A stretch of 64,000 nucleotides of DNA from Malurus cyaneus samueli. Its lineage: Eukaryota > Chordata > Aves > Passeriformes > Maluridae. The translations under genes and the position numbers were made by a program. A model generated the notes under the pieces. The model was not told the origin of the DNA, made no database searches, and worked only from the letters and a program-made list of their open reading frames with translations. Within the stretch, counting starts at the first letter, position 1. Every line of letters starts with the position of its first letter. Location of the stretch: the NCBI GenBank assembly GCA_009741485.1, contig CM019216.1, positions 51,041,792-51,105,791 on the forward strand, in the 5' to 3' direction. Positions 62,701 through 64,000 of the stretch are shown piece by piece.

Positions 62701-63222
62701 CCAGGGCTTAGCTGGGAAATACTTGCCCAGAAAAACCACTGGTTTGGGAAAGAGGGGCAGGGCAACCTAAAGCATGATCCCTGCTACCTCTAAGGTTCAG
62801 GTGGAGGGGTCCTCCCCTGAGTTGCTTCTTCACCATCATGCATGATGGACTATTATTGTCCATTAAAAAATCCATATTATTGTGTTGAAAGGATAGCAGG
62901 CATCCATGTTGTCCACTCATTACTCACTAGGCAGCAGCCAGGGCCATCACACTGTCCCCACACCTGACACCAGGCAGGGACTGCAGAGTGGTGTAAAGCA
63001 CAGCCTGCCCTTGCTCACAGCTCACACTTGCCTGCTTGTTCATCCTGTTCACTGCACTCCTGGTAGCACCACAGTTCATCCTGTTCACAGGAAAAACAGC
63101 CCAATGCAGAGCCAAGAAAATTACACGAGTGCAATTTTTCCTCATTTATAGCTGTGCTGCTGCTTTACCACTTTGCAAACAAGGAGATTATAGAGGCTTA
63201 AAAGTACTTTGGCACAGCACAT

Positions 63223-63256
63223 GGAAGGACAAGGACAGGGGAAGGACAAGGACAGC
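63223..63256. repeat. 17-bp tandem duplication, two copies
   Basis: GGAAGGACAAGGACAGG at 63223-63239 is followed by the same unit ending in C at 63240-63256. A nested GGACAA/GGACAG repeat is visible in each unit. It is ordinary short-unit slippage in purine-rich DNA. Confidence 0.93.
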
Positions 63257-64000
63257 AATGTCACTGCAAGGTAGAAGAGCTTGACAGGGGTCATCATATA
63301 TCAAGCTCTACATGAGCTGTGGAGTTGCACCCCTCACACACCAGCCTGGCTGAATGGAACAAGCTCTGCCATAAACAAGCTCTCAGCTCTGTTCTGGACA
63401 AACCCTCTCTGGCAGTTTCAAATGGATGGGCTTGACTAAATTACTGCAGGGCTGAATTTAATTGTTTGGATGTAACAGTCTTCCCATTACACACTGTCAT
63501 TAATTTTTTTGTCTTCTCTCTGTCACTTGGCTGCAGGATGAAAAGCTCAAGAATGGAGGAGCCTTCATACATCTCCTTGTGCTGAGTGAGGGTCCTTGTC
63601 ATGGCCTGAGGCTGGAGAGGGTGGGGGGTGTCCTGGGGGTGATAAACAGGATTCCAGACAGTGATTTCAGCTGGAAATGTCATTCCCTCAGATGAATAAG
63701 GGGTGTGTAGAACCACTCATATAAAAAAACCAGCTCTATAGCAGAAATATGATCCTGTCCTTTGAATGCTTGTATCTCTATCTGAAAGTTATTTTTCCAC
63801 CCTTCTTCCTCAGGGAAAAACAAAACCCTCCTCCATCTTTATGGTCATTCTAGATTTTGACCTACTTGAATTGTGGTAGATTCGGTGTGGGACACTTAAA
63901 CCATGATTTCAGGTACTACAGACCAAACTACTGAACATTTTCTGTAACAGGCAGAAACCAGGGCAGCAGCTGACAATGACAGTGGTGACAGCACAGGAGC

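Larger units (their letters stand above)
55809..64000. other. Long unique non-coding stretch
   Basis: No recognisable gene or dispersed repeat in the last 8 kb. It contains AT-rich DNA (57100-57160, 59790-60070), trinucleotide AAT runs (57978-57992 as TTA; 58357-58370), a GGA run near 62355-62375, a purine-rich patch 62590-62640, a 17-bp duplication at 63223-63256 and a G-run cluster at 63618-63640. Open frames are up to 158 codons (60336-60812), with competing frames on the other strand. Confidence 0.55.

Overview
The window looks like nuclear DNA of a bird, most probably a passerine (songbird lineage). Its interspersed repeats are chicken-repeat-1 (CR1) LINE fragments carrying the bird-typical 3' terminal motif (ATTCTATGA/ATTCTGTGA). 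One repeat joins a degenerate tRNA-Ile(AAT)-like head to a CR1-like tail, which is the layout of TguSINE1, a SINE described only from passerines. A probable solitary endogenous-retrovirus LTR and a weaker LTR-like fragment are also present. Base composition is AT-leaning with few CpGs, as in gene-poor macrochromosomal DNA.

I found no protein-coding gene, exon or functional RNA gene I could defend. All open frames are 200 codons or shorter, occur on both strands in overlapping frames, resemble no family I recognise, and the most repetitive of them is a translated hexamer repeat. The window is best read as an intergenic gene desert or the inside of a very long intron. It is not a prokaryotic or phage region: there are no operons, ribosome-binding sites, CRISPR arrays or insertion sequences.

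Layout: 1-6.6 kb is unique sequence with an LTR-like fragment (about 2.64-2.92 kb) and an exact 25-bp tandem duplication (4.9 kb). 6.6-9.4 kb holds two CR1 tails and a 28-bp duplication. 9.4-29 kb is mostly unique, with one diverged CR1, a (CTGTCC)n minisatellite (17.2 kb), a 32-bp AT palindrome next to a 22-bp duplication (21.9 kb) and a 21-bp duplication (24.8 kb). 29-40.5 kb has an old CR1 body fragment and an A-rich tract with one ambiguous base. 40.5-41.3 kb is the solo-LTR candidate. 43.9-45.3 kb is a cluster of three minus-strand CR1-tailed units ending in the TguSINE1-like copy. 46.6 kb holds a 31-bp tandem repeat. 48-56 kb contains most of the remaining CR1 fragments on both strands. 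56-64 kb is unique sequence.

Four blocks (about 10.96-11.42, 13.91-14.00, 49.74-49.96 and 56.62-56.77 kb) keep CpGs or dense transcription-factor-like motifs and are the best guesses for conserved non-coding (enhancer-like) elements. This is inference only and needs a cross-species alignment. I saw no evidence of a new biological system. The most informative items are the SINE, the solo LTR, the local tandem duplications and these possible regulatory blocks.
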